Assembly: GCA_023055355.1 (NCBI GenBank)
Contig: JALJCS010000004.1
Span: forward strand, 15,716,001-15,780,000
Length of the DNA: 64,000 nucleotides
Direction: 5' to 3'
From: Agelaius tricolor
Lineage: Eukaryota; Chordata; Aves; Passeriformes; Icteridae
Shown: piece after piece, positions 34,749-47,878 of the stretch
How the letters are laid out: each line of letters begins with the position of its first letter
Numbering within the stretch: position 1 is the first letter of the stretch
Notes under the pieces: generated by a model
The model's input: the letters and a program-made list of their open reading frames with translations, nothing else
The model's database searches: none
What the model was told of the DNA's origin: nothing
Position numbers and translations under genes: made by a program

Positions 34749-36361
34749 GTGACCGGGGCGCATCCCGCCGGCGGGAGGCAGGGAGGAAGGGGAGCGGTGT
34801 CTGGGAGCCCGTCGGAGTCCCCCCGTGGTCGGTTCCCGCCTGGGGCGGGGAGAGCATGGGGCGCCTCGACCTGCCACCGCCCCGCCGGCGTTTGCTTCCA
34901 GCCCCAGGTTGCGGGGTACGGGGAGCCGCCCCATCCCTGAGGGAACCCCGGCGTGCCCGGGCCGGGCCGTCTCTGCGGAGGCCGCGACTCACTGGAGAGC
35001 CAAAACTGCGGGTTGGACCGCGCCGGGCTCGGTGAGCGGTCCTTTGGATGGACGTGTGGTCCCGGTTGTGCCGTCCCCGCCCTCGCTTCCGTGGCGATCC
35101 TGCGGACGAGCCTCCGCCGTGGTCCGGCGTAGAGGGTCTGGTCTGACCGGGCGCGGCGGGCTGCGGGGCACTGCAGGACTCACGACCCGACCGCGGGGTG
35201 TCTGGCGGTCGTGCCGCGCCCCGGCCCCCCGGTGGAGTCGGTGCGGGACTCCTGGGAAGCGCTGCTGTCACCAGTACCAGCTCCCCGCCTGCCTCGACCC
35301 TGGGCTGGGCGGGCGCAGCCGCCGCGGGCTCCAAGTGAAGCTGCTGTTGAGTGCAGCGAGCGGCACCGGGAAGCACCAGCCCTGCTCCCGTGCGAGTTTC
35401 ACAGCACCGTTAGGACGTGATGTTCTGCAGCCTTCTTCCTTTTGGTCTGCGCTTGAGGCTAGCATTGTTTGTGCCGTGTCCTGCGCTTACGAAAGGGAAG
35501 CTGAAGTTGAAAGCGTAAGCCCAGGTTATGAGATTGGTTGCTTACACTATTGTAAGTTCATTAGCGGTAGCTGTACCCTTCCCTGTTTGTCACTTAATTT
35601 CGAATCGTTTAATAGGCTTCCTGCTCATCAGCTGTCATTCACCTGTCAAATATTTACAGACTTACACATGTATGTATGTGTATACATTCAGTTGCAGGCT
35701 AAAGTTGTGTTTTCTTTGAGCTCATTTCGGTGGGAGTACTGAACCTGTCTTTAATTGATTACGTGGTACCAAATTAAATCAATCCAGAAACTTTTAATTT
35801 CAAATAAATATTAAAGTTTCCTAAAAATAACTAGCTAAGTGATGATAAACACTGTAGCACTGGAACTATTTGAAACTAACAAGAGTTTTATTTTCTTTCC
35901 AAGAATTAGTCTGTAATCAAACCTGTGTTTCCTAGTTAATTTAGATTGGCTCTGGTATTTTCTAAAATTAATGTATTAAATCTTATCTGGCATTTCCCAT
36001 CTACTCCTTTTCCTTCCCAGTCTGGAACTATAGTGTCCAAATTGTCCAACTTTAGGGACTTCTATACTAGCAAGTGCTTTCCATCAGTATTGTTTGAACA
36101 GAATAAGTTCACTGTCAAAAATTAAGTTCTGACCATATTCCAGCTTGTGGCTGGAAGGAAAATGTCATTGTAATGTTAATTAAAAAAACCCTGTTAACTT
36201 GTCCAAGGATGTTTTCTGTGAGGTCTGGGATATTGCTTTGGAAGTCATTTCCTCTGAGTCAGATACCTGTTACATTTTTATAAAACTTTGAAGTACAGGA
36301 AAAGAGATGGCTGGCAGAGTAGTCAGACAAATAACAGTAAATCTTGTCCTTTTTTTTTCAG
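34749..36361 (+). other. CHSY3: CHSY3 intron 1
   Basis: This is a 1,613-base intron from donor GTGACC to a strong acceptor with a long T tract (TTTTTTTTTCAG). The first half is still in the CpG island and the second half is AT-rich. No repeat or other gene is visible. A plus-strand open frame at 34825-35742 spans it, but its translation has no family resemblance. Confidence 0.9.
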
Positions 36362-36645
36362 GTGAAAAATTGGAGGAGTTTCTTCGCTCACTGAACAGCA
36401 GTAAACCTCTGTATTTGGGGCAGACTGGTCTGGGTAATATTGAAGAACTCGGAAAACTCGGGCTGGAGCCTGGAGAAAATTTCTGCATGGGAGGGCCAGG
36501 AATGATCTTCAGCCGGGAAGTTCTCCGGAGGATGGTGCCACATATAGGTGAATGCCTTCGAGAAATGTACACCACTCATGAAGATGTGGAAGTGGGCAGG
36601 TGTGTCCGGAGGTTTGGAGGAACTCAGTGCGTTTGGTCCTATGAG
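36362..36645 (+). CDS. CHSY3: CHSY3 exon 2 (residues 239-333)
   Basis: This 284-base exon completes codon 239 (Gly) and continues EKLEEFLRSLNSSKPLYLGQ through residue 333, nearly identical to mammalian CHSY3. It belongs to the N-terminal glycosyltransferase domain (glucuronyltransferase-like, fringe/beta3-galactosyltransferase type). The conserved blocks GENFCMGGPGMIFSREVL (about 276-293) and THEDVEVGRCVRRFGGTQC (about 310-328) are present. The second includes the ED pair expected to be catalytic in this fold. N250-S-S is a possible glycosylation site. The exon ends TCCTATGAG at a near-perfect donor GTAAGT, in phase 0. Together the two exons give 333 residues; the remaining ~550 of a ~880-residue enzyme must lie in a last exon beyond 64000. 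Confidence 0.96.
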
Positions 36646-39115
36646 GTAAGTGACAGTATAAATTAGCAGTGTGGTATTTGTTTACAGAGTTTTTCATCTT
36701 GCACGGTAAGTACCTGTATCTGCAATCTCTTTCCACCATAATTATCTTCCAGTGCTTGCATCAGGATGTGAACTACAGACTGTAAGGAAAAAAGGGAGGA
36801 AAACATTCACAGCGTATTGCTGTTACCATATTTATTTCTACTTGTGTCTTACAGTTTTCATTCGTGACAATTTACTGCGGCCATGTTGTAAGCATTGCTA
36901 TGCTGTAAGTTGCTAGAGTATTACCTAGAGGGTTTCGGAACAGTCCTTGACAGGAAGGTGTTGCATTTGATATATATATTGTTCATGAAAGATTGTTTTA
37001 AGCAGATCTTTTCAAGTTTAGATAAGCATGAAGCATATCTGTTTGCTTTGCATCTCAGTCTCTTAGAATACATTGTAGCATTTGAAGAATGGTCTGTATT
37101 TTCTTAATTACTCAGATGTATCTTACTCAAGTTTGTTATTTGCAAAAGCAGAAATACGTGTTGTTTGGCTGGGTTTGGTTTTTTTTTTGTACTTTTATTT
37201 GCAAGACTATCTTCATAGATAAAAATAGGCTGAGCATACAACTACAAGAAAGGGTAAAGGGTGAAACCTAATATGATAAATATTATTTCACTTATTTTTA
37301 CCAGTTATTTAATATTAATATGTGCTTGCTCTTGTGGCACTCCCTCCATTAATCAGGAAAAATCCATTTAAATGGGCCACAGAAAGAGGCTATGTGGTAT
37401 TTAGTGTCAAAAAGTCAGAAAAAAAAAAATTTGTGTAACAGTGTTTTTCTGAATCGCCCAGGAAAAGGTGAGCATTTATAAATGCTTTTGTAGGTTTCAG
37501 TGTATGTAAATAGGTGAACAAAAGAAAATGCGGCATGCTGAGTACTAATTAGGTAGAAATCTTAGAGGGGCAAATCTACTTCATAATAGAAAGATGCTTA
37601 TTGAGCCTATTTCATTATGTGTTGTAAATGCTACTGTGAAATAATATACCTGTGGCTCTGGCAGAGAAGGGAAGGCATTTTTAGTGTTGATGGAAATCCA
37701 TGTAGAACTATATAGGACCGGTGGTTCCTGATCTGACATCCAAATTGCGTGGTACATCTGCAGCCTAATTGTACACTCTGATGTGTTTGGGCCGTGTCTG
37801 TGCAAAGCTATTTTCCAGCCCTTATGGGCATGTGATGCTTGCTGATCTGTATCAGGTGGCAGCATTAAGATTCTGCCTTGACAGTTGTATCTTGGAAGGG
37901 GTTTTGGTTTTGTTTTTACGGCTTGACTTGGGAGAAATCTGTGGAAGAAAACTGATAATATTGTCACCATGGTTATAATGTATTTTGATGTTGAATGTCA
38001 GGAAATGTTGGCTCCAAGCACTGATCTTAAGGGGGATGGAACAAAAAAAATACAGTTTTGGAGACTGGTTTATATGACTGCCCAGAAGCTCAGCTTTTCA
38101 TGGTAGGATTGAGACCTGAAAACAAACTTTTTGAAAAAAACTCATGCTTGTATGAGATCTGGAATAGAGTGACACCAGTCTTCGTTGTCAGTTGCTCTTG
38201 AAGGACCTAGGTCTGTGTAATAGAGAATAAAAGAAAAAATGTGTTGGGCATTGCAATAATCCCCACTACTTTCTGACCAGTATTTCTGTCTGATTCTGAA
38301 GAATCTTTGTTGCCAGTGCAGAAGCTGCTTGAGAAAATGCAGATGATTAAGACAAAGCTGCTTAGGATGTTATCCCAGCATTAAACCTATTTAGATGGGA
38401 AGGAGTGAAATGAGGTGTCTGGAAAGAGAAGCTGCATTTGTGCTTTGGCATAGTTTGTGCTGTACAACAGTATGATACTCCACCCGAGCAGATCTGTGTG
38501 TTGCAGATTGCTAGATTATTTGGTGAAAAGAGTGATATTTTTCCCTGGGGCACTGAAACTGTTTCTGTGTGCTTTTTCATTCCTGTGTTACATCAGAAAT
38601 GCTCTCTATGTGCTAGAAGGGGAATATTCCTTCAGATACATGTGCACAAAATCTACGATTGGGACCAGGACTTCCTGTATAGACAGTTGCACTTTTGTCC
38701 ACTTGTTCTATGTAAGTAATAAACTGAGTTCTGTTGAGCTGCAAGATTATTATGAACTTAGTTGATTTTAGTCATAAATAAATAGATAAATAATTTGTAT
38801 TTTGTATGTATTTGTGAAGACCAATGCAAGCTGGAAACAGTTACATTAAAATTCATGGGAACTTTTTAGCTCCGGAAGAGTTGAATCACTGTTGCCTCAT
38901 TTTTTACTAGATTTCTTTTATAAGAACTGGATCGGAAAGTCAAAGAGTTGCTGAGAAAACCTGAAATGCTTGATCTTTGCTGCGTGGCTTAGCTGGTGTA
39001 GTTGACTGGCTGCCTGTCAGAGTTTGTTCTGCTGCTACTTAGGGCTAGCCAGAAGCATATGGTAGCTTATATGCATAATGTGCTTGCTGACAAGAAGAGG
39101 GTAAGAACTTCGTTT

Positions 39116-39197
39116 TTGTTTTTTGTTTTTTTTTTTTTTTTTTGGTGGGTTTTTTTTTTTTTGGTTTTTTTTTTAAATTTTGTTTTTTTTTTTAATT
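39116..39197 (+). repeat. T-rich low-complexity tract
   Basis: Long T runs are broken by GG, GGG and AAA. The read-through frames of poly-F and poly-K here are artefacts of composition. Confidence 0.9.
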
Positions 39198-40230
39198 TTA
39201 TTTTACTTTTTGTTGCAAGAATGAATAAGAGGATATTTGTAGGCCTGCAGTGAGCCACTCTTATTTTTTCAGCTTTCTAGAGTTAAATTCTAGTTCTGCC
39301 AGATTTGAAGCCAGGTCTAAAGATTGGGACTCCCATGTACTAAGTGACTCATGACTGAGGTGATGAGCCTCTCTCTGTGTCTGCTGATGGGGCTCCTACA
39401 CTCCAAATAAAGAATTAGTCATTAGATTGCTAAGAGTGGGAATCTAATGACAGTGTTTTTAGGGTCCTTGTGAAAAATGGAGGACAGAAGGAGGAGGACA
39501 CTTGAGTTAGTGTCTGTTTTTGGTTGCTGTCCTGTTCTGCTGGACTTGGGCAGCCCTGTGTCGGGCTGGAACAGGCAAGAATACACTTTGCTGAGCATAA
39601 GCATCAGGAGAAAAAGAGGTGGTCGTAGACAGGAATAAAGGACTAGCAAAGTGTTGAACTGCTATCTTGACAGCAGCTTAGATTCAAATTGTCTGAAAGC
39701 AACAGCTGAATGTAGTCTAAATCTAGTCCATTTCCTCGCTTCATGAGAAGGTATCTGCTAGAAGTGTATTTTGGATGGATCATTTTCTTTCTACAGAAGA
39801 TCCACCCTTGTTCTGGTATATTTTTTCAATTATGTTTTAATTTACCCTTAGTTTTGATGATGCTGTAATGATTGAGGTATAATAAACCCGACAAATTTGT
39901 CCAAAGTATCTCTGTAAAAAGTCTGTTCATTTGTGTAAGGTCATAGCATCTTCTGCTCCCCCAAATCAGGCTTTTTGGTTTGTTTTCAGAATCTATATTT
40001 CAAGCTATCATTCTCTTCCACTAATTTTGAAGCTTTCAAATGTTTTTATTTTAAAGGAATGAAGAAATTAGCTTGATTTTAGTGAGTCATATGTTTTCTA
40101 TTATTTTAAAACAAAAATATAGCTAAAAAGCTAAGATGCTGTGTACTTCCTTGTTTTGGGATTTGAGTATAGAGGACGATTTGAAATAAAGGTCGGATTG
40201 CTTTATCTCTCTTCCCTTCCCCCTTTCTTC

Positions 40231-40253
40231 CCCCCGCCCCCCCCCCCCCCCCC
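40231..40253 (+). repeat. Near-pure C tract (C5 G C17)
   Basis: C5, one G and then 17 C bases follow a pyrimidine-rich lead-in of about 30 bases. On the complementary strand this is a long G run that could form a G-quadruplex. Its length may be unreliable in assembly. Confidence 0.9.
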
Positions 40254-43200
40254 TCGGCTTTAAAAAACATATTTTGGGTTTCAGAAGACCATTTTGTAAT
40301 TTATAACCTGAGATTTGAACAGATCAAATAGTGTAGTTCCATAAAATGACTAAAAGAAATGCTGTGTGTGAAATAAGTAGTGATAACAATTGAAGAAGAC
40401 TTTGTCAGGGTGTAAATACTATCAGAGAATGTGTTTTTTTAGAAAATAAAAAATGTCAAATGCAGCATAAAAATTGTCTAAAGACAATTCATTGATGTAC
40501 TTGTACCATATATTCAAATGCTAGCAAAGCTTTTCTTTTTGTAGCCTTTTCTCCCTTTCTCTGGATGAAAATCATGTAGTATCTTAAGGCAGAAGAGACT
40601 CATAAGGATTATCTTGCTGTGTTCACTTTAGAGTTAAAAACTACATTCCTCCAAAGCATCCAATGCAGTAGTGTTCCTTTGGTATTGTGTAGGTTGATGT
40701 TGAAAGAAAATATGATACTTTGTACATATAAGTAGTCCACATAAATGATATATCTGTTTTTCCCATTGTTTTTTTCTCCTTCATTTCCAAAATTCAAGGA
40801 CAACCATAGAATACAGTCTCATTACTGCAACATTCTTCTAGTAAAAAGCTCTCTATTATCCTATTTGTTGTTGATTCCCAGTAGTTACAGTAAATATTGC
40901 AGTAAATGTCATGGGAAAATGCCTCTTTGGATCAAGCTGTGTACTCAGAAACTTTTCCTTTACAGTGCATTGGTATTTTGACTGTCTGTGGTGGTACTAG
41001 AACTTTGTAAACCATTTTATGTATCTTCTTCTAAAAATACTTTATATTTTCTGTTTTAGTCTAAGACTTCCTTCCTGTTGTATTTTAATCTGTCATTTGA
41101 GGCTTTATCTCTCTCTTTGGTGAAGATCAGTACTAAGCTTTGAGTTCAACCCAGCACCAAACAGAAGCATTAGAGGCGTGGGTGCCTTTGATGATAGGAT
41201 GGTATTTTGCTCATATTGGGTACTGACTGAAATGATTAGTCTTGAAGCAGCAGTGCTCCACCCCCAGTTAAGTTGTTGAATTCAAACAGTGACATTAGGT
41301 AGTTACATAAATGCAGCCAATACTTTAAGAAAACATCAGTGATCCTAGGATAAAAATGCATATAAGAGCGGACCCCTGCAGTAGGGGTCTCTAAGTGTAT
41401 ATGAAGAGAAATCAGATGATCCCAGAGGCCTTAGAACTTCTTGCATAAATGGACATTTTCTGATACAGGATTGCTTGTGTGCTGCCTTAACTCTTTGTTA
41501 CCAACATCTACCTGATTAGTGATGTCAACTGTACATATCGAATTTCTTTACTTTATGTGATTCTCACCCATTTAGAAAAATCATACTATTGTAGTATAGT
41601 GTTTCTGTGTGTCCATGATACAAAAAACTGTAAATCCTTAAATGCATATCCTGTTGCTTTAACCATGGTTCCAAGTTGGGTCATTACTCTTGCCCTGTGT
41701 GCCTCTGCCTGGTCCTCACTTGAGCTGCCAGCACGACTGTGCAGTGCTGTGCAGATTTCCTGCTTTTTTGTTTTCCTATGGCTTTCTACATAACCTCCTG
41801 TCATTCATTTGCTCTTTTATGTGGGGAATTTGGGGAGGGCCTGAGGGCCCTGCCTCTCTTGTCTTCATGAATCCTGGGGATTCCTTGTCTTCTAAACTCT
41901 TCTTGATCCTGTCATGATCAGCTTGGCTGGGAAGTTAAGGAAAATCATGGTGAGAAAGTAGAATCATTCCTGATAGTTGCATGTTTCTGAGTCATAGGTG
42001 TTTTCTTGTGTGGCTCAGCACAACAGCAAGAGCTGGAGATACCTTTTCTGCCATCCTTGTTGTGATGGATAGCATTCCCATAGCTACCACGGAGATGTGC
42101 AGAACACACAAACCTATGGCTGTAGTCCACTATATGAGGGCATCTGATACATGGTGCCAAGTTAGGAGGGCCGTTTCTCACTTGGTTGAGTGCTAAGGTC
42201 TCTTACATTCCTGTCTTAGTTTCAGGTTTAGTGTCCTGTGTTTTCTGCCCTGCCCCAAGAGGAAATATTACTTGTGCCATTTTGGAGTTTTACAGCTGTG
42301 TAATTGTGACACTTTGTGCTGAGTTACCAAGTTGCTGAAAGACTCTGGGACATATTTTCATGTCCCTGGTATGAAAAATGCATGGCTACACCTTCCTTCC
42401 AATGTGTTTTTATCTAACAGCAGCCCTTTGTTTGGAGGACTGAATGGCTAGCTAACCGTTTTTGAGTCAGTTGCAAATGTTTGAATATTCTTAAAGCAAG
42501 TATTTAAAAGTTTTTCCTCTAAGAGTAAGTTCTTGTTTGACTTACTAAAGGATCCCACAGACAAGAAGAAAAAAAGTTCCTAAACTATTATAAATGTGTA
42601 TTTAGTTCTGCATATGGGTATCCTGACCCATGTCTCAGTGTCTCTGAATGTTTAAAGCTAACCATGTTGGATTTTTTCCCTCAAGTTTGCTGTAATTTTG
42701 TTGGAAGTATTTTCTCAAGACTTTTGTGATATTGTATATATCTAGGTGGTATTTCTACAGATGTCTACTGCAGAAGTCTAGGTGTTCAAGTGTTTAACTC
42801 AAAGAGTGTTTGTCATGAGCTGATGCAATTGTGGCACAACTGTTATAGACATATCTCATTTAAACTCATCAGATCATCAGTCTTTACAGTGCTCTATTAC
42901 TGAAAAGGAATAAGCTTGATTTTTAGAATGAGAATAACAGATGAATAACTGCATTAGTGCCAACTTTAAGTGAATTTGTGAAGCAAAGCAAGATGAAACA
43001 CTTATGTTTACTTTTATTTTTTTGAAGTTTTCTACTTTATCTTAAAATCAAGTAAACCTAATCACACAGGAAGCATTTGTTTCTATAGATATTTCCAGAA
43101 CTACCTATGCTTTCAAAGTTTTCTCTTTCCTACAAGTTCTAAAATAACTGTATTTTACATGTACAGATCTGATTGTGGTAATTGGTCATGCTTTGGCTAA

Positions 43201-46200
43201 TAGTTTTGTTAAACTGTCCTACTGTAGCCTTTCTGAAGATTAATGTTAGTTGAAATGGAATAGTAGAGAGTTACTGAAAGTGTGTTTAGTTTTCTCAGAC
43301 ACAGACAGTCCACAAGTTGTTTCCTTCTGCTCCCTCCTGACCCCCAGTGTAGATGGGTTTTGTTACTTGTTCTGGACTATTCTTTGTGTCTCTACTCAAC
43401 CCAACTCAGAAAAATCTCACAGAGATAACTTTTTCCTGACTTTGATTTACCAGCTTCACATCTTTTGAGATCAAAAGACATATTTCTACTTAAATAGAAA
43501 ATGCTTACAAAAGAGAGAGGCTGGAAGTTGTAAACTGAGGGAGTTACAAAAATTATTTGAAATAAAAGCTTATTAAATGTACTCTTGAAACCTAGTGGAA
43601 TACTACAGTAGGATATGTCTTTTTTTTAGAAGAATAAGCTTCCTAGCTACTCTTCCAGTTTGTATTTTTCTTGGGAGTTTTCTTCAGGTAGACAACGAGG
43701 CATAAAATGTAGCTGGATCATTTGAAGTCTTCTTGCTTTATTTTATGTTTCTCATTACGAAAGCGCTTGCCAGCTCTTTTCAGTTCTTATGTGAGAAGGC
43801 ATATATTAACTCATCATCAGCATATGCTGCTGTACCATATTCTCTGCAATATGTTTTTATTTAGTTACTTCATTGCATGGAATAACACAAAATACTTGAA
43901 GTACCTCATGTATTAAAATTGTAGCAAGAATTGCTGGCTTTGAGGAGTTTATTCCATCAGACCAGTGTCGGGTACTGATTTAAGCTCAAGATGAGTGCCA
44001 GGTTGGTCACTTTTTAGTACATATTTGGAGCTGGGGAGCAAATAAATGTGTAGTTCCACCCTTGCTGCAATATTTTTAGCTTCTGGGTATTACTCTAAGC
44101 AAAGATTTTTGGCATGCCTGTAAGAAATCTTTTAAAGCCCTCATATACTTTCGAAAATAAAGAACATCTTGAACTAGAGGTATAATTTTAGGACATTCTG
44201 GAGGAGGATAAGCAGCCTGGTAGCTGATACAGGCTTCTTGAATGCTGTTTTATGTATGATTTAGTCTTAAAATGAACCTAGGAAAGGAGTTAGCTTTTTT
44301 TTTTTTGAAATGTAGTGGTGTTGAGTTACATTTGCATTATCTTTTATGTAGTACTCTTGAGATACGCTTTCAACACATTGTTGAAGTTTTACCTTTAGTA
44401 AGATGAACATTTAAAAATATTTTAATAGAGGCTTAAAATAAGTCTTCTGTAGTATGTTGGTTTAACCATACAGTTGAATACTGAAAGCTGAAACCTGAAG
44501 TTCTGACTGGACAGGTTGTCTGTTTGGTTTTAATTTTTGGTTTGTGCTATTTTATTTAGAAACTGGAAACTGTTCATTTTAATAAGTTTAAAATAGGATG
44601 GTAGGCTTCTTGTTGGTTGGTTTGGGGTTTTTCTTGTGTGTATGTGCTTGTTACTTTGAAGGCCTTTATGCTTTCAGGAGTGCTTTCAAGTGCTCTGCTA
44701 TGCTTTTAAAACACTTGAGTCCCTAAACTGTTTTGCCTTTGGTTTTTTTCTTCTTTAATTATTATTATTTTTTACAAACATTTCAGGGACAAGTTAACAT
44801 CTGAAGGACAAAAATCTGATCACCAGGGACACTGCTTCTTTTGACTCTGCGTTTGCTGTTATAAGAGAAGTGCTTGTTCATGGGGTCCTTTCTGAGTGCA
44901 GCATCTGTGAACGAGCTCCTCATGGTGTACAAACAAATGCATTGAAGAAATGCAGCATTTCTTTAGCAGTATATGTGGCTGCAAGGCAGTGGAAATATAC
45001 GTGGGCTTTGCTGCTACATGAGGCATACACTGTAACTCTGCACGCACAGAAATGTGCATGTGTGCATACGCATGTTTAAAGCTTGTGCCTAGGTGATAAC
45101 CAAGCTTCTGAGAGCATCAAAGTCCTTTGGAGAATAAGCTGTGCTTCCAAGTAGTTACTGCAGACTCTCTACTGTAAAGCTAAAGAATTTAGCTTTCAGT
45201 TTGATTTAAATTTATCTTTCTGGTTAGATCTGTGTCCTTCTGTTCTGCATATATATATATTTGCCTTCAATTTAACATAGCTTTTTTCAGCCTTCCTTGA
45301 AAGCTTTTTCTTTACTGCTGTAGACTGTAATACACCTATTATCATAATGACTTTTCATCATGAAAAGGCCCATCTTATGGACCAGCTCTTATCCTACTAG
45401 AATTGCACAAGTTCCTATTCTTGATCATGACAAAACACAATGATTTTTTATGCCATTTTTTATCAGCTGCAACTGAAGTGCAGTTGAGTTCTAGAAGTCA
45501 GTGGATTTAGCTACAAAAAATGTATGTGATGACTGAGCTTTTCGGAAAGTGCCTAACTCATCAAATGAAACAGTTTTGTTATGTGCTTTTGATATATTTG
45601 TTGTTTTTAAATAATAATATGTTGAGTATGAATCTGGCCTGCAAGATGGAATGAAAGCAGAGGCTAGTATTCTGCATCCTTTTCTTCTGTGCTATATTTT
45701 TGTGATTTCTTTTTTCTTCATTTGGTAGGGGGAAAAACTGCACCTAACTGAGCATAGTTGACTACCATAGAAAATATGGTCAAACAGTACAAAATAGTTT
45801 TTAAAAATATAGTACTGAAGGGTCTAATAGGGACATGTAAATGTATATGCATTTCTTTTGTGGGATTTAATACTTGAGGCTTGCTTAGAATTATGGAGTG
45901 TGTCTGTTACACCCTTGCAAAAAATGATTGTTGTTTTTACTTTCAAGAAAGAATTCTGTACCAAACCTATGCATTGGGCATTGCTCCATCCTTGCCATAG
46001 GAAGCTGGTGCTCATGTCCCCTCTTCCAAATCTTTTACCCTTAGTTTTTAGTCTATTAAGTCCAAGAATAAACACCTTTCTGTTCTTAAATTCCTAGCCA
46101 TGCTGTAGTGCTGACATATATGCTTGAAGGTAGCAACTCTATCATGGGAGTGAGATATACAAGACTTTGTGGGGCAGAGAGCCTTGAGTGTGCTAAGATT

Positions 46201-46317
46201 CTTTTTGCAGTATGCTTAACAACTTGCCCAGTCTGACTTCCTAACTCATGGCTGGAAAAATGTTTTGAACAGCAGTGACTTTATTACTTTAGTTGTACTG
46301 CTCCTAGAAAAACTGAC

Positions 46318-47345
46318 TACTCATGTCTTGGATGGGTGGACTGCTTAATGGGTAAAACACTGGATGGCTGGGCCCAGACCATTGTGAATGGAGGTAAATC
46401 CATTTGGTGGCTGCTAGCTCTGCTTGCCTGGGCCTGATTTTGATGCCAGTCCTATTTAACATCTTTATTGATGATCTGGACATGGGGATTGAGGGACTCC
46501 TCAGTAAATTTGTAGACAGTGAATTTCCTGGGTGAGTGTGTTGATCCTTTTGTGGGTAGGAAGGCTCTACAGAGACCTGGGCAGACTCAGTCAGTGGGCC
46601 AAGGACCACTCCATGAGGCTCAATAAGGCAAAGTGCTGCCCTTTAGTCTCAGCAAACCCCTGCTGCACTACAGGCTGGGGGAGAATTGGCTTAAGAGCTG
46701 CTGGGCAAAAAGGGACCTGGGGGTGCTTGTTGAGAGCCAGCTCAGTGTGAGCCACTGTGTGCCCAGGTGGCCAAGAAGGCCAGTGGCATCTTGGCCTGAA
46801 CCAGAGCAGTGTGGCCAGCAGCACAAGGGTATGATCAGCCTCCTGTACTTGGTGTGGCTGAGGCTGCACCTCGAGTCCAGTTTTGGCCCCTCTGACACCT
46901 CCAGGACATTGAGGTGCTGGAGCTTGTCCAGTGAAAGTCAACAAGGCTCATGGAGGGACTATCAAACATGTCTTATGAGGAATGGCTGAGGTTGGTGGGT
47001 TTGTTTGGTCACGAGAAGAGCAGGCTCGGGGGGACTGTGTCATTCTCTGCATCTCCCTTGAAAGGAAGATGTAGTGAGGTGGGAGTTGGTCACTTCTACT
47101 GTCCCTGTAGTGGTAGGACCAGAGGAAATGTCCTTCAACTGAGACAGGAGAATCAGATTAGATATTAGAAAAAAGTTATCACTCCTAGGGAAGTGGTGCA
47201 GTTGCTGTCCCTGGAGGTGTTTAAGAGGCATCTGGATCTGATGCTGAGTGATGTGGTTTATGGGTTACAGTGGTAGTGCTGGACGGATGGTTGGACTTGA
47301 TCTTGAAGGTCTCTTCCAACCTTGAAAATTCTATGACTGCGTGAA
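46318..47345 (+). mobile_element. CR1 LINE fragment with reverse-transcriptase remnant, plus strand
   Basis: This is the longest CR1 piece in the window, about 1.03 kb. It contains the late reverse-transcriptase region, readable as VLFNIFIDDLDMGIEGLLSK near 46447-46507. It then continues through the CR1 phrases GTGTGCCCAGGTGGCCAAGA, CATTGAGGTGCTGGAGCTTG and GTCTTATGAGGAATGGCTGA, down to the tail GGTCTCTTCCAACCTTGAAA and TTCTATGACTG. The frame is broken by several small deletions and stops, so it cannot encode an active enzyme. It is 5'-truncated, the usual fate of CR1 insertions. Short open frames on both strands at 46304-47421 belong to this element. Confidence 0.93.
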
Positions 47346-47850
47346 TGCTTAAAGCAGGAGAGGGAAATACTGGAAGGAGGTAAGTTAGAGTAACAGACTG
47401 ACTTGCCTTTGACTTTGGCAAGTTAAAAACCAGCTATTACGAATCAGCTGCTTGTGGCTGGGTTTCATCCACACAAGTAGGACTTCTTTCATGAGTTTTT
47501 GCCTCATGAAATAGGCAAATAGGACGTGATGTTGAAGTTCTCTCTGTGTCTGTAGATGTGTGTATATACATATGTGTGTGTAGAGGTATTTAATTACATT
47601 TTTAAGTATAACGCAGCTAAAGTAAGTTGCAGTTAAGTTGGCATTTGCCTTTTTATTCCACTTTGGGGAGTGAATAATGATATAAAGACCATTAAATACT
47701 TGTCAGTTTGTTACTAACTTTTTCTGGAGACTGTTTGTTACTATAGCAATTGTTGCACCTAGAACTGGCTGATAATGTTGGCCCCTTGTCCCCATGTGAG
47801 AATCCAGCATTAGAATGTTATTTTGTTTCTGTTAAATATGCCAGTGATTT

Positions 47851-47878
47851 TCTATAGTATTCACTCTATAGTATTCAC
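47851..47878 (+). repeat. Exact 14-bp tandem duplication
   Basis: TCTATAGTATTCAC occurs twice in direct succession. It is probably a slippage or local duplication event. Confidence 0.9.

Larger units (their letters stand above)
33200..35300 (+). promoter_or_regulatory. CHSY3: CpG island covering the CHSY3 promoter, leader and exon 1
   Basis: The base composition switches sharply at about 33200 from AT-rich to very GC-rich with abundant CpG, and returns to AT-rich after about 35300. The island spans the CHSY3 5' leader, exon 1 and the first part of intron 1. GC-box-like motifs (GGGGCGG near 33740) are present, and no TATA box is obvious, as expected of a CpG-island promoter. The transcription start is probably between about 33400 and 33900 but cannot be fixed. 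The long open frames here on both strands come from the lack of AT-rich stop codons. Confidence 0.85.

Noticed and set aside
34825..35742. 305-codon plus-strand open frame
   Set aside because: Lies within CHSY3 intron 1 between well-supported splice sites, and its translation matches no family.
39002..39258. Poly-F / poly-K open frames
   Set aside because: Artefacts of the T-rich tract.
46304..47421. Several 60-120-codon open frames on both strands
   Set aside because: All fall within the decayed CR1 copy; none is an intact reverse transcriptase.
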